Notes: a model not told the origin generated them from the sequence alone. A stretch of 64,000 nucleotides of DNA from Heyndrickxia shackletonii (GCF_001420715.1 NZ_LJJC01000004.1:711734-775733), one strand, 5' to 3'. Numbered from the stretch's first letter, positions 25,199 to 34,126 are shown. Numbers and translations are program-made.

Positions 25199-25891
25199 AT
25201 GGAACATAAAGTTTTACCAAGGAATGAATGGATCGAAGCGAGAAAAGAACTTCTACAGAAAGAGAAAGAATTTACGAAGTTGCGGGACGAACTCACGCAA
25301 CAGAGACGAGATTTGCCGTGGGAAGCTGTCAGCAAGTCTTACACATTTGACGGTCCCAATGGTAAGATGTCACTCGCAGACTTATTTGATGGAAGAAGTC
25401 AACTAGTTGTGTACCATTTTATGTTCAATCCCAGTTGGGATCAAGGCTGCAAACATTGTTCTTTTTGGGCGGATCATTACAGTGGGATGATTCCGCATCT
25501 AAACCACCGTGATGTCTCTTTTGTCTGTATATCCCGTGCACCATTAGAAAAGTTGGAAGCATTCAAAAAACGAATGGATTGGACATTTCCTTGGTATTCA
25601 TCAGGTCATACGGATTTTAATTATGATTTTCAAGCATCTTTTACCGAAGAAAAAGTAGAGAAGGAACAAGCATTTTACAATTATACAATGCAGAATCCTA
25701 TGAGTACCGACAGGGAGGGCGTAAGCGTTTTTTACAAAGATGAAGGAAATAATATATTTCATACTTACTCGACCTACGCTCGTGGTATTGACATGATGAA
25801 TATCACTTATCAGTTTCTCGATTTAGTGCCGAAAGGTCGGCAAGATGATCGTGGACTGCGGCATCGTGATCAATATGTTCCAAAAGTATAA
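25199..25891 (+). CDS. DUF899 thioredoxin-like protein
   Basis: A 230-residue protein matching the DUF899 family: LPRNEWIEARKELLQKEKEF at the start, DLFDGRSQLVVYHFMF, and DQGCKHCSFWAD with a CxxC pair at Cys84/Cys87, followed by VSFVCISRAPLEKLEAFK. The fold is thioredoxin-like; the reaction is not established. GAGGTG precedes the ATG. A terminator follows immediately after the stop, so it is monocistronic. Confidence 0.85.
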   Translation: MEHKVLPRNEWIEARKELLQKEKEFTKLRDELTQQRRDLPWEAVSKSYTFDGPNGKMSLADLFDGRSQLVVYHFMFNPSWDQGCKHCSFWADHYSGMIPHLNHRDVSFVCISRAPLEKLEAFKKRMDWTFPWYSSGHTDFNYDFQASFTEEKVEKEQAFYNYTMQNPMSTDREGVSVFYKDEGNNIFHTYSTYARGIDMMNITYQFLDLVPKGRQDDRGLRHRDQYVPKV

Positions 25892-25895
25892 ACCA

Positions 25896-25921
25896 GGCGA
25901 GGGAGGACCTCGCTTTTTTTT
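25896..25921 (+). terminator. Terminator after the DUF899 gene
   Basis: GCGAGG and CCTCGC with a five-base loop, followed by eight T residues. Confidence 0.85.
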
Positions 25922-26198
25922 CATTTAATTTAATATCAGAGTTAAACTAAACTGGCTGATAGTTGAGAAGCACTGTACAGCCAATTTTGATAAGAGTAAG
26001 CTATCGTAGGTATCTGTCATTTCAAAAACAAATGATGATAATAGAAAATCTTTAATATTGTGCTTTGTGTTTTCGTTACTGCGACTATCAACAAACAAAA
26101 ACCTGGCTAAGTAGATGTCAAGGTACTTGGTTGCTACACCTTTGAATCGGTTTTCCCTATATACTTAGTGAAGACAATTTATTAAGGGGAGTAGTAGC
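25922..26198. other. Intergenic region, nothing identified
   Basis: AT-rich DNA upstream of the decayed replication gene. No ORF with a ribosome binding site, and only weak similarity near 25940 to the palindromic spacer repeat. Confidence 0.35.
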
Positions 26199-26862
26199 AT
26201 GAACTACATTTACGAAATGAACTCATTTTTTGATTTGATCGAAACTAATTCTATTTCAACTGCAGCAATGAATCTTTGGCATGCGTTAATGAATATCAAC
26301 AATAATGTGGTTGGAAAAAGGAATTTTCGGTTTCACGAACGTTCATCGAAGCAAAAACAGGTTTGAAAAAGGATGCTTATTATGCAGCAAGAAAGCTTCT
26401 TCAGGAAAAAGGTAGAATTGGATTCAAGGAACAGGGATCACAGGCAACGGTATTTTGGATTATCCCTTTTGTGGAAGAAAAGAAAATTCAGTCGGAATTT
26501 GCGACAACTTCCACATCAGAAAGCCCGACACCATTCCAGAAAATTTCCCAGACAATAATCCCGACATCCGATGAAAATCCGACACCATCCCAGACAGCAA
26601 ACTCGACAACGAATCCGACACAAAGCGCGAACATTCTTAAACAATAAAAATGAATGATGATGAATACATAAAAGTGAAGGACTGCTATGAATAAAAATTT
26701 GGAATGATTACTCCGTTCATCATGGAAGAGTTATCGAAGTAGATAAAGGACCTGAGCAGTGAAATGGTTATCGAGGCTATGCACAGATCGGTGGAGAAAA
26801 ATAAGCCATGGGCATAGGCGAGGAAGATTCTAAAAAACTGGTGTAAACAAAATATAAACTGA
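26199..26862 (+). pseudogene. Decayed phage/ICE DnaD-domain replication protein
   Basis: The frame starts MNYIYEMNSFFDLIETNSIS with a good ribosome binding site but shifts near 26320. The second frame carries the rest of the winged-helix domain (GLKKDAYYAARKLLQEKGRI) and a Pro/Thr/Ser linker with repeated SDNPT-like motifs, stopping at 26647. After that, a DnaD C-terminal domain remains readable but is broken: FGMITPFIMEEL, a stop, MVIEAMHRSVEKNKPWA, a stop, then ARKILKNWCKQNIN. Full-length relatives load helicase during phage or ICE replication. This copy is dead. Confidence 0.8.
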
Positions 26863-26997
26863 ATATCCTGAATCTAATAATCGGGAGGGAAATCAAAGAA
26901 GGAATCTGGGGGAGGATGCCGAAAATAGGATTATCAGCAATACTATTTTTCTTTTTATCAAACAGTTTGGAAAGATCAAAAGCAGGGAAGTGAAACT

Positions 26998-27711
26998 TTG
27001 GATAAAAAGAATGAACTTGTAGGGAGAGTCAAGGAAATCCGGCGGTTTCCTGTAAAATCAACCTTAGGGGAATCTTTAACATCCGTTTCCATTGATCAAC
27101 GAGGTCTATTTGGAGACCGTCTGTGGGCAATAAAAAATGGGAATGGAAAGTTTGGGAGTGGTAAGACAACACGACGTTTCCAGCAGATGAAAGGATTATT
27201 TAATTTTAGAGCCAGATATGAGGGGACTACTCCAATTGTAACAATGCCTGATGGAACGGATTATCGGGGTGATCATAATGGTGTAAATGAGGCATTAACG
27301 CAGTGGTTAGGTTTTCCAGTAACCTTGGCACGGGAGGAATCAATATCTCATTTTGATGAAGGACCAATAAGTATCATTACGACTTCTGCGTTAAATCAGT
27401 TTAGTCAGGAAATAGGAGAGCCAGTAGACCCTCGTCGTTTTCGAGCTAATATTTTAATTGATACAGCATCAACGGGATACTTTGAAGATGATTGGGTGGA
27501 CCGATTAATCAAAGTTGGACCGAACGTTATCATCAGAGTTGTGGCCCCGCTCCAAAGGTGTGTAATGGTGAACCAACCACAGGAGGAACTAAAAAAGGAT
27601 GTTCGGATACTGCGTAACTTGGTTAATAATCATGATGCAACGTTTGGTGTTTGGGCTAAGATTGAATGTAATGGTGAGGTAAATGTTGGAGATGAGGTAA
27701 TCTTTCAATAA
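26998..27711 (+). CDS. MOSC domain-containing protein
   Basis: A 237-residue protein with the MOSC N-terminal beta-barrel signature near the start (VKEIRRFPVKSTLGESL, with DQRGLFGDRLWAI) and a C-terminal core containing DPRRFRANILID, and PLQRCVMVNQ with the conserved Cys. MOSC proteins handle sulfur for molybdenum cofactor enzymes or reduce N-hydroxylated compounds. The start is TTG with AGGGAAGTG upstream. It is a single gene following the replication pseudogene. Confidence 0.85.
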   Translation: MDKKNELVGRVKEIRRFPVKSTLGESLTSVSIDQRGLFGDRLWAIKNGNGKFGSGKTTRRFQQMKGLFNFRARYEGTTPIVTMPDGTDYRGDHNGVNEALTQWLGFPVTLAREESISHFDEGPISIITTSALNQFSQEIGEPVDPRRFRANILIDTASTGYFEDDWVDRLIKVGPNVIIRVVAPLQRCVMVNQPQEELKKDVRILRNLVNNHDATFGVWAKIECNGEVNVGDEVIFQ

Positions 27712-28114
27712 TTCCATGGTTGTTTCATTAATGTGGATATTCCTTTGATATATTTTATTTTACCTGTGGGACAAAAGCTGTTAATCACGGTGATTACAGC
27801 TGTTATTTATACCCTTGATTTTATAATTAGTAGTTTGTTAATATCAAAATTAGAGATGTAAAGAGAGGGGAATCTAGATTCCATATGTGGAAAACCTTGT
27901 AATGATTAATTAACTGGATAGAGACAGTATGCTTTTTCCATAAATAGTATGGGTGTGGTCTGTCTATCTTTAATCATTCAAGGGATACATGGTGTGGAGT
28001 TATAAACGCCCCATTCACTAAGCAGTTACCTTTGTGTATCTGCTTTTTATTTTTTTGGGAAATCTACATCTCTAATAACACAATCATTGTTCCCTTTATT
28101 AGGAGGGATTTTTA
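27712..28114. other. Intergenic region with an inverted repeat
   Basis: An inverted repeat with arms AGCTGTTAATCAC (27776-27788) and GTGATTACAGCT (27790-27801) follows the MOSC gene, without a clean T-tract. Further on, AAGCAG and CTGCTT (28018-28048) before TTTTTATTTTTTT may be a weak terminator. No gene is supported. Confidence 0.4.
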
Positions 28115-28870
28115 ATGACTAATAAACAGGATAAAATTGCAATTATCACAGGTGTAAGTAACCAAAGAGGAATAGGTGCTGCTGTATGTCGCAAGCTAGC
28201 TTCTCAAGGGTTAGATATTTTCTTCACTTATTGGAATGCTGATTCTGAATGGCCAGATATATTTCAACGTGAGATTTCGGCAATGGGGGTTCGGTGTGAG
28301 GGATTGGAAATTGATTTATCAAAGGTTGATTCTCACCTATTCTTATTGGATGAAGTTTCAAAAAAATTAGGGTTTCCTTCTATACTAATCAATAATGCGG
28401 CACATTCCGTTGATTTGGGATATATGGATTTAGATACAAAGTCATTAGATGAACATTACAATGTAAACATTAGAGCAACTTGTCTTCTTTCTGCAGAGTT
28501 TGCTCGCCGTTTCCAAGAAATGAATAGAATGTGGGGACGAATAATTAATATAACATCTGGTCAAGATCTTGGTCCTATGCCTGGGAATTTAGCTTATGTA
28601 GCAACAAAAGGTGCAATTTCAGCGTTTACACTTTCTTTATCAGCTGAGCTTGCACCTTTAGGTATAACAGTAAATGCAGTAAATCCAGGACCAACAGATT
28701 CAAACTGGATGACGGATGATATAAGAAAATATCTTCAACCTAAATTCCTAATGGGACGTATTGGACTGCCGGAAGATGCTGCACGCATTATAGCATTTCT
28801 TGCTAGTGAAGAGGCAAATTGGATAACAGGACAGGTTATCCATTCGGAAGGTGGATTTTATCGAAGTTAA
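28115..28870 (+). CDS. SDR family oxidoreductase (3-ketoacyl reductase type)
   Basis: A 251-residue short-chain dehydrogenase. It has the NAD(P) loop TGVSNQRGIGAAVC (a variant TGxxxxRGIG), LINNAAHS, and the catalytic Ser/Tyr/Lys set (ITSGQD, then YVATKGA), followed by VNAVNPGPTDSNWM and the C-terminal WITGQVIHSEGG. Resembles Bacillus SDR enzymes annotated as ketoacyl reductases or antibiotic-related dehydrogenases. AGGAGGG lies well before the ATG. Substrate unknown. Confidence 0.85.
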   Translation: MTNKQDKIAIITGVSNQRGIGAAVCRKLASQGLDIFFTYWNADSEWPDIFQREISAMGVRCEGLEIDLSKVDSHLFLLDEVSKKLGFPSILINNAAHSVDLGYMDLDTKSLDEHYNVNIRATCLLSAEFARRFQEMNRMWGRIINITSGQDLGPMPGNLAYVATKGAISAFTLSLSAELAPLGITVNAVNPGPTDSNWMTDDIRKYLQPKFLMGRIGLPEDAARIIAFLASEEANWITGQVIHSEGGFYRS

Positions 28871-28941
28871 AATGACAACTCTCCGTAATTCATGTAGATT
28901 AGTTGATTTGCAACTAATTAGGGTACTTGAGCTAAAGAATC

Positions 28942-28971
28942 GGTCGCCATTTTGGCGGCTTTTCTTTTTTT
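28942..28971 (+). terminator. Terminator after the SDR gene
   Basis: GTCGCC and GGCGGC around a TTTT loop (one G-T pair), followed by TTTTCTTTTTTT. The same hairpin style recurs at 31159 and 34127. Confidence 0.8.
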
Positions 28972-28990
28972 ACGAAAGATGAAGATTCAT

Positions 28991-29461
28991 TCAATAGGAT
29001 AAGTTTTCTTCCCTACATATTTTCTTGAGTAATGCCCGACAGCCAGCTGAAACAAGACTATAAGTTTCTTCAAAGTCGCCTGTGTAAAATGGATCGGGTA
29101 TATCTTTTCTGGCTTTGGTCAGGTCTAGCAACCTAATAATCTTTGGATGATTAGGTTTGCCGGTTATACTATAAATATTTTTTATGTTACTCTTGTCCAT
29201 ACCTATAATATAGTCGAACTTCCAAAAGTCTTCTTTTATTAGTGGGCGTCCAACAAGCCCATTAGAAGAGATATTGTATTTCTTTAGAATATCAAGAGTT
29301 CCTTTGTGAGGAGGTAAGCCGATTTGCCATGAACTGGTTGCAGCGGAATCAACTAAGATTCTGTCATTTAAGTTTTCTTTCTTAACCATGTCGCGAAACA
29401 AAGCTTCAGCCATCGGTGACCGGCAAATATTCCCCAGGCATACAAATAAAACTCTAATCAT
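28991..29461 (-). CDS. Low molecular weight protein tyrosine phosphatase
   Basis: A 156-residue protein with the P-loop CLGNICRS (catalytic Cys8, Arg14) at the N-terminus and the general-acid motif DPFY (Asp123) near the C-terminus, the standard LMW-PTP arrangement at standard length. It removes phosphate from tyrosine, or in some bacteria arginine, residues. It stands alone on the reverse strand, convergent with the SDR gene. Confidence 0.9.
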   Translation of the reverse strand: MIRVLFVCLGNICRSPMAEALFRDMVKKENLNDRILVDSAATSSWQIGLPPHKGTLDILKKYNISSNGLVGRPLIKEDFWKFDYIIGMDKSNIKNIYSITGKPNHPKIIRLLDLTKARKDIPDPFYTGDFEETYSLVSAGCRALLKKICREENLSY

Positions 29462-29637
29462 GTACTTTACCCCTTTTATTTATCTTATTTTCACAAACAC
29501 TATCACATGTACTGAACACACTATTCGTAATTACAAATATATGTACTGCATAGAAATTTGGAACGGCGTACGGATTTCATCCATTGTTATGAAGTACTAA
29601 GTATGAACTCTATGTTTTTTCTTTGTAATTAGTTGTT

Positions 29638-29665
29638 CTTTCACAAAACGGGTTAGCTTAATCAG
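29638..29665. repeat. Cassette-boundary palindrome, copy 1
   Basis: Degenerate copy, CACAAAACGGGTTAGCTTAA, just upstream of the DUF2695 unit. It aligns with the core AACGGG-n-TTAG-TT of the other copies. Confidence 0.4.
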
Positions 29666-29744
29666 GTGATATAATATTAATCGGTTAACCCTCTCAAAAT
29701 TCCCCACTAGTATAGGTTAAAGCAAATCGTATAAAGGTGGTTTA

Positions 29745-30270
29745 ATGGATAGATTAAATGAATTAAAAGATATTCTAATAAAAGGACAACAATTATCCAT
29801 GCAAGGTTCCCTACAAAGGAGAGCTCCGTCAAAAAAAGCCGTACCTTTTTTATTGAGTGCTCGGAAAGGTTTAAAGGAATTTGTTATTGAAAATTCGAAT
29901 AATGCTTTGGCTTGGCGTTTACTTTCCCAGGCAGAAGAATGCTTGTTGAATTACAAAGAAGCTATCATCTGTCAGGAGAAAACAATGGAATTAGGTCACA
30001 GAGAACGTAAGGATTTAAAAAAGACTGGCATTGTTAAAAGAATATGGTGGTAAGTGGGAAGAAATAAATCTATCGCCTGAACAGTTGGAAACACTTGGGG
30101 AGTTTTTGGATGAGATGATAAATTCAGAAGGATGCGACCATACACATAAATTAACAAAGAGTTGGCTAGAAAATAACGTTCCTAAAAGCAAAATTTCAAA
30201 AATCATAAAAGCTATGCGGAATCAAGGAGGATTTTGTGATTGTGAGGTCCTTTTAAATGTAGTGGATTAG
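29745..30270 (+). pseudogene. TPR-like/DUF2695 protein, frameshifted
   Basis: The first frame (29745-30053) encodes a helical, TPR-like N-terminus (LNELKDILIKGQQLSMQG, then ALAWRLLSQAEECLLNYKEA). It goes out of frame at a run of A residues near 30014-30019. The DUF2695 domain continues in the +1 frame to 30270 (EGCDHTHKLTKSWLE, then GGFCDCEVLLNV). Removing one base (the G of AAAAAAGACTGG) restores KDLKKLALLKEYGGKWEE, so this was one gene. A sequencing error in the A run cannot be excluded. The ribosome binding site AAGGTGG is intact. Confidence 0.75.
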
Positions 30271-30323
30271 ACATAGATTTATTTCTTTCACTTACGGATT
30301 GCGTTTTTTTGTTGAAGTTTCTT

Positions 30324-30352
30324 CTTGAGCTAAAGGGAGTTTAGTTAAAACA
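30324..30352. repeat. Cassette-boundary palindrome, copy 2
   Basis: TTGAGCTAAAGGGAGTTTAG then TTAAA: arms TTGAGCTAAA and TTTAGTTAAA form an imperfect hairpin. It separates the DUF2695 and CPCC genes. Confidence 0.6.
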
Positions 30353-30402
30353 AGACATAGAAAAAAATTAAGTGCAATAGATGCTAATAGGGAGTGAATT
30401 AT

Positions 30403-30855
30403 TTGAAGAAATATACGTGTCCTTGTTGTGGATATAAGACCTTTGACGAAGAGCCATCTGGAACGTTTGATATTTGTGACAATTGCAAATGGGAAGATGA
30501 TAATGTAATGAATGAAAATCCGGACTACTGGGGCGGTGCAAACGGAGTATGTTTAAGGCAAGCTCAAAGAAATTTTATTAGATATGGTGCTAGTGAAAAA
30601 ATATTTGGTGATAAGGGCAAAAAAAGTAATTACGAGAAAAACCCTTTATGGAAACCAGTTTGGGAAAAGGAAGCAAAACCCAATGAAAACAAACTAGCAC
30701 AAATATTAATAGAAGGAAATGTTATAGATAGTAGGTTTAAGAGGTCGGTACATATCAATGAATTTATAGATGAATTTACTAAATTTCTCGAACAAAAGGG
30801 ATGGTCTTTTGGTGGTGAAATAAAACAGGAAAATACAGAGAATGATAAGGACTAG
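30403..30855 (+). CDS. CPCC family cysteine-rich protein
   Basis: A 150-residue protein beginning LKKYTCPCCGYKTFDEEPSG, with FDICDNCKWEDD. Together the four Cys (CPCC and CxxC) look like a small zinc-binding module, as in the CPCC family. The remainder is charged and helical. The TTG at 30403 lies six bases after AGGGAGTG; a GTG at 30394 overlaps the ribosome binding site. Function unknown; such proteins often accompany toxin-immunity or other accessory loci. Confidence 0.75.
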   Translation: MKKYTCPCCGYKTFDEEPSGTFDICDNCKWEDDNVMNENPDYWGGANGVCLRQAQRNFIRYGASEKIFGDKGKKSNYEKNPLWKPVWEKEAKPNENKLAQILIEGNVIDSRFKRSVHINEFIDEFTKFLEQKGWSFGGEIKQENTENDKD

Positions 30856-30878
30856 CAAAAGAACAACTAATAATAAAT

Positions 30879-30911
30879 CTTATTTAAAAAACGGGGAGTT
30901 TAGTTGAATAC
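30879..30911. repeat. Cassette-boundary palindrome, copy 3
   Basis: TTATTTAAAAAACGGGGAGT followed by TTAGTTGAATAC, between the CPCC gene and the 49-residue family gene. Confidence 0.6.
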
Positions 30912-30957
30912 AAATAAGTTAAAATAAGGAAAATGATTTTGTGAGGAAGTGTTTTTA

Positions 30958-31142
30958 TTGTTAGATATTGAAAAGGTAAAGGGGAAGATTCAATTATTAG
31001 ATGAATCTGATGCCAAAAGTCATTTACTAATTATATATGCAAGATTAGAGTCAGCAATAAACGGAAAAGGTGGAGAGGAACCTAAACAAATAATTAAGAT
31101 TTATTAGATATTTATTCTGAACTTCCAGGCAGTAGAAATTAA
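30958..31142 (+). pseudogene. Small helical protein gene with a frameshifted C-terminus
   Basis: A TTG-started frame with GAGGAAGTG upstream encodes 49 residues (LDIEKVKGKIQLLDESDAKS, HLLIIYARLESAINGKGGEE) and stops at 31107. The sequence DLLDIYSELPGSRN continues in another frame to a stop at 31142 and fits naturally as the original C-terminus, so a one-base change occurred near 31091-31097. The short form may still be made. Function unknown. Confidence 0.55.
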
Positions 31143-31158
31143 AACTGTTGAAGATCCA

Positions 31159-31182
31159 GCTGCCATTTCGGCGGCTTTTCTT
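31159..31182 (+). terminator. Terminator within a cassette boundary
   Basis: GCTGCC and GGCGGC around an ATTTC loop, followed by TTTTC. The identical core CTGCCATTTCGGCGGCTTTT recurs at 34127. Confidence 0.7.
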
Positions 31183-31210
31183 ATTGAACAAAAGGGCAGG
31201 ATAGTGAAAT
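31178..31210. repeat. Cassette-boundary palindrome, copy 4
   Basis: CTTATTGAACAAAAGGGCAG then GATAGTGAAAT, directly following the hairpin terminator and preceding the DUF3885 gene. Confidence 0.55.
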
Positions 31211-31251
31211 TAGTATATTATCACATTGTTTTGTAAAGAAAGGAATTTAGA

Positions 31252-31929
31252 ATGCCTACTATTCATGAATATTTAAATGGTTTATTTCCGGGAGTTACCC
31301 TAGGACCAAGTCTAATAGACCAATGGAAAATTAATTTGCACTTTGAGTTCGCTAGAGAACTTTATCAATTTATCGATGGTTCAGATGAAATTAATCTAAA
31401 ATACTTTGAGAAAGTGTTTTTTCAAGCATCATCAATCTTTAACAGTATATTTTCAGATGATGATCAAGTTTTCCTATTAGTAAATGTTTATAGGGAAAAT
31501 GACTTAAAATATAAATCAAAATTAGGATTATACCTTAAATATATTTCCGATAAGAATGTCAGATATCATTTACAGCAAAGTACCTTTCCTTACCCATTTC
31601 CTGAAGAAGAAGAGGAGGAACCAATTAACGCTTATACAATTCAATATTCCATAAAGTGTATGAAACGTGACATTCAGACCCGCTTAATTTTAAAGGCATT
31701 AACTAATAGAGATTTTCCTCCTTTAAAGCCAAGATTCTCAGATGAATTAGGAATGCACTATGATGTATTTTTCGTAAATGTCTCTAAAAATGTAATATTC
31801 TTTATGCACGATGATACTGGCTGCGAAGTCATATCTAATTCTTTGGAAACCCTTCTCCCATTATATGAGAGGTATGGTGATTGGATTTGTCCCTTCTGTA
31901 AGGATAATATTGATAAACTTTTTAAGTAA
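31252..31929 (+). CDS. DUF3885 domain-containing protein
   Basis: A 225-residue protein. The C-terminal half shows the DUF3885 pattern NRDFPPLKPRFSDELGMHYD, VFFVNVSKNVIFFMHDDTGC, EVISNSLETLLPLYERYGDW. A Glu-rich stretch (PEEEEEEP, about residues 117-124) joins the halves. AAAGGAA precedes the ATG. The biochemical role of this family is unknown; it is often scattered in accessory loci of Bacillus. It is the last gene in the run of four palindrome-separated units. Confidence 0.8.
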   Translation: MPTIHEYLNGLFPGVTLGPSLIDQWKINLHFEFARELYQFIDGSDEINLKYFEKVFFQASSIFNSIFSDDDQVFLLVNVYRENDLKYKSKLGLYLKYISDKNVRYHLQQSTFPYPFPEEEEEEPINAYTIQYSIKCMKRDIQTRLILKALTNRDFPPLKPRFSDELGMHYDVFFVNVSKNVIFFMHDDTGCEVISNSLETLLPLYERYGDWICPFCKDNIDKLFK

Positions 31930-32149
31930 AGAAGGATATATTACTATAAAGTTTGTGAAGAATGTACATAAATTAACGTGAGCATTATTTCACCAAGTAA
32001 TTTTACACAGACATAAAGAATACACCAATAGGAAAGGGCTGGTCGGTTATTTGAAACAATATTAAGAGGCGGTGTTTGGAATTGTTTGATTTAAGGAGAG
32101 TTTCCAATTAGTCCTGTTATTATAAAGTAACTTGAAATACTTACGATAT
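31930..32149. other. Intergenic region, degraded
   Basis: No supported gene. Around 32028-32060 the string AAAGGGCTGGTCGGTTATTT may be a decayed cassette-boundary repeat. Confidence 0.3.
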
Positions 32150-32395
32150 TAGGAGGTATGAGAATTCATAAACGGAGAATTTCCGGTTAATGTATATAAG
32201 GGAGGCTTAAGAAGAAGATATAAGCGGAGATATTCCGATTAACTTCTCTAAATAAGGCGAAATCCAAAGAGTTAGAATAAGATAAACGGAAAAACTTCCT
32301 TTATTTTTAAGGAAATATGGGTATTTCCCAATTTAAACGGAATTTCTCCGTTTATTTTTCAAACAGGTAAAATCAACATTTAGTTATAACAGAGC
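32150..32395. mobile_element. MITE copy 1 (IS1595-like ends)
   Basis: About 245 bp here closely match the elements at 43683-43958 and, inverted, 58069-58343: TATGAGAATTC, CGGAGAATTTCCGG, AGCGGAGATATTCCGATTAA and the right end AACATTTAGTTATAACAGAGC. It contains no ORF. The left terminus is degraded compared with the others. Confidence 0.75.
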
Positions 32396-32640
32396 AAAAA
32401 TCAAATAACTTTGTCTGATAGTCCGATATATTAGTAATTTGCATCAATCGTAACAATTCAATTATCAGACAGAGAATATCTATTCGCAAGTTGTTTCTTA
32501 CTATGTGATTTATCATGTTATTTTATATCGCTAATTTACCCAAAACATTGATAGCAACAATAAAATCACTGCCGTACCCTATTTGCATTGTGTGATTTAC
32601 TGTTTTGCACCTTTAAGAGAACCCGTTAACTATTTGTCAG
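32396..32640. other. Intergenic region with a spaced inverted repeat
   Basis: TTGTCTGATA (32411-32420) and TATCAGACA (32463-32471) are inverted repeats 42 bp apart. No gene is seen. Confidence 0.35.
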
Positions 32641-32643
32641 CTT

Positions 32644-32670
32644 TCTTTCAAAGGGCAGTTTAGTGGAAGT
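32644..32670. repeat. Cassette-boundary palindrome, copy 5
   Basis: CTTTCAAAGGGCAGTTTAG followed by TGGAAG; the right arm matches the family core GGGCAGTTTAGT. Confidence 0.5.
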
Positions 32671-32690
32671 AGGAGAAGGTAAAAAAAATA

Positions 32691-32728
32691 AACTCGCCCA
32701 AAAATAACTGTGGCGAGTTTTGTTTTAT
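32691..32728. terminator. Terminator for the SDR gene (reverse)
   Basis: AACTCGCC and GGCGAGTT form an eight-base stem, preceded by an A run and followed by TTTTGTTTT, so it can act in both directions. Confidence 0.8.
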
Positions 32729-32767
32729 ATTTCCCAATAGGAACAATTTGGTGATTTCTGCAAAAGA

Positions 32768-33529
32768 TTATTCAATTAAGTTTTTCGTTGCTTGGTACAT
32801 TTTCTCTACGTAGTCGTCGATTTCGTCCCGTGACATACGTAAGCGTTCCACAGAAGTACCATATCCAATTTCCGTTTTACCTTCTGCTAATCCTTTGAAA
32901 ATACCATCTGCAAATGCATCTAATGGTTCTCCAGACATATGCAGACCTGTACCGCCTAAATCGGTATTCACAGCTGGAGGAGCAACTTCAATGACTTCTA
33001 CAGAGGTATCAGAAAGTTGGTGTCTGAGACTCATTGTAAAAGAATGAAGTGCTGCTTTCGTTGCTGAATATATAGGTGCAATCACAAATGGAGTAAAAGC
33101 TAATCCTGATGTCACATTAATAATAGTGGCCTCTTCTTTGGTTGCAAAAAATGGAGCGAATAACATAGAAAGCTGGATCGGTGCTTCCAGGTTGGTTATG
33201 ATTTCTTTATTAAAATAACTCCAATCGTTCTTCGCGTCTGCTTTTAATACATTAAAACGTTGTTGGATCCCTGCGTTGTTAATCAACACATTTACATCTG
33301 GGTAGTTAGATGTTACCCAATCAAACAATGCAACACGTTCGGCTTCATTAGCCAAATCACATACACGAGTAATCAGGCTCGGGAATTTTTCTTTCACGTT
33401 CTGCAGTACTTCTTTACGCCGACCGCATACAATCACTTTATTTCCAGTCTTAATAAAGCGTTCTGCGAAAGCAAGTCCTATTCCAGCATTTCCGCCTGTA
33501 ATCAGTATTGTATTTCCTGAAAGTTTCAT
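32768..33529 (-). CDS. SDR family oxidoreductase (DltE-like)
   Basis: A 253-residue classical short-chain dehydrogenase with TGGNAGIG at the nucleotide loop (residues 11-18), VLINNAGIQQRF, and the catalytic Ser and YSATKAA. The sequence resembles the DltE-like group of Bacillus oxidoreductases. Immediately upstream on the same strand is a MerR-type regulator gene, disrupted by a stop codon; MerR/SDR pairs of this kind are common and usually linked in regulation. Confidence 0.85.
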   Translation of the reverse strand: MKLSGNTILITGGNAGIGLAFAERFIKTGNKVIVCGRRKEVLQNVKEKFPSLITRVCDLANEAERVALFDWVTSNYPDVNVLINNAGIQQRFNVLKADAKNDWSYFNKEIITNLEAPIQLSMLFAPFFATKEEATIINVTSGLAFTPFVIAPIYSATKAALHSFTMSLRHQLSDTSVEVIEVAPPAVNTDLGGTGLHMSGEPLDAFADGIFKGLAEGKTEIGYGTSVERLRMSRDEIDDYVEKMYQATKNLIE

Positions 33530-33567
33530 TATAGTACCTCTTTTCTAATATTTTTTTAGACAAACTG

Positions 33568-33948
33568 TCACTCATCCTGTTTTCTTTCTTGAATTTGTTT
33601 TGTATAACGTTCAATTTTGAAGTCAATTCCCTTTATTGATTCCCTCATTAATGAAATTTCTTCTAGAACCGCTCGTTTGTGATTTTTCATCATTTCAAGC
33701 CTAAGTTCAATGGTGCTGTCACCTTCAATCACCCAATCAATATATTGCTTAATACTACTTATTGGCATATTCGTGTTTTTTAAACACAACACTGTTTCAA
33801 AAAGTGCAATTTGATCTTCTGAAAATAACCGTCTACCGGCTTCATCACGCTGGATAAGTGGTAGTAACCCCTGTTTTTCATAATAACGTATCGTTCACTG
33901 TGGTATATTGAATCTGACTGCGACTTCGCTAATTGAATAGTATTTCAT
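33568..33948 (-). pseudogene. MerR family regulator with in-frame TGA
   Basis: Reading from the ATG at 33948 (GGAGG seven bases upstream) gives MKYYSISEVAVRFNIPQ, then TGA (33895-33897), then TIRYYEKQGLLPLIQRDEAG and the rest of a MerR protein to 33568. Both halves are in one frame; the stop replaces a codon that is usually His or Trp in MerR helix-turn-helix regions (TGG to TGA is one change). The C-terminal part (from 33792) could restart, but without the DNA-binding domain. It faces the SDR gene in the same direction. Confidence 0.8.
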
Positions 33949-34126
33949 TTGGAGACCTCCAAAGTTGATCTTTATCTTTCGTCGACAGAACTATCATACG
34001 ACTTAAAGGAAGGTTTAAGTCAACAAAAAAACGAAAAAATTTTTCATAGTAAATTATTCTTAGAGTACATAGGAAAGAGTGTGAAAAGTGGATCTTAAAG
34101 TAGCGGGTGCAACAGTTTAAGATTCA

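Noticed and set aside
30010-30022. Programmed -1 frameshifting at an A AAA AAG heptamer in the DUF2695 gene
   Set aside because: The downstream domain lies in the +1 frame. A -1 shift leads at once to a stop codon (GAC TGG CAT TGT TAA).
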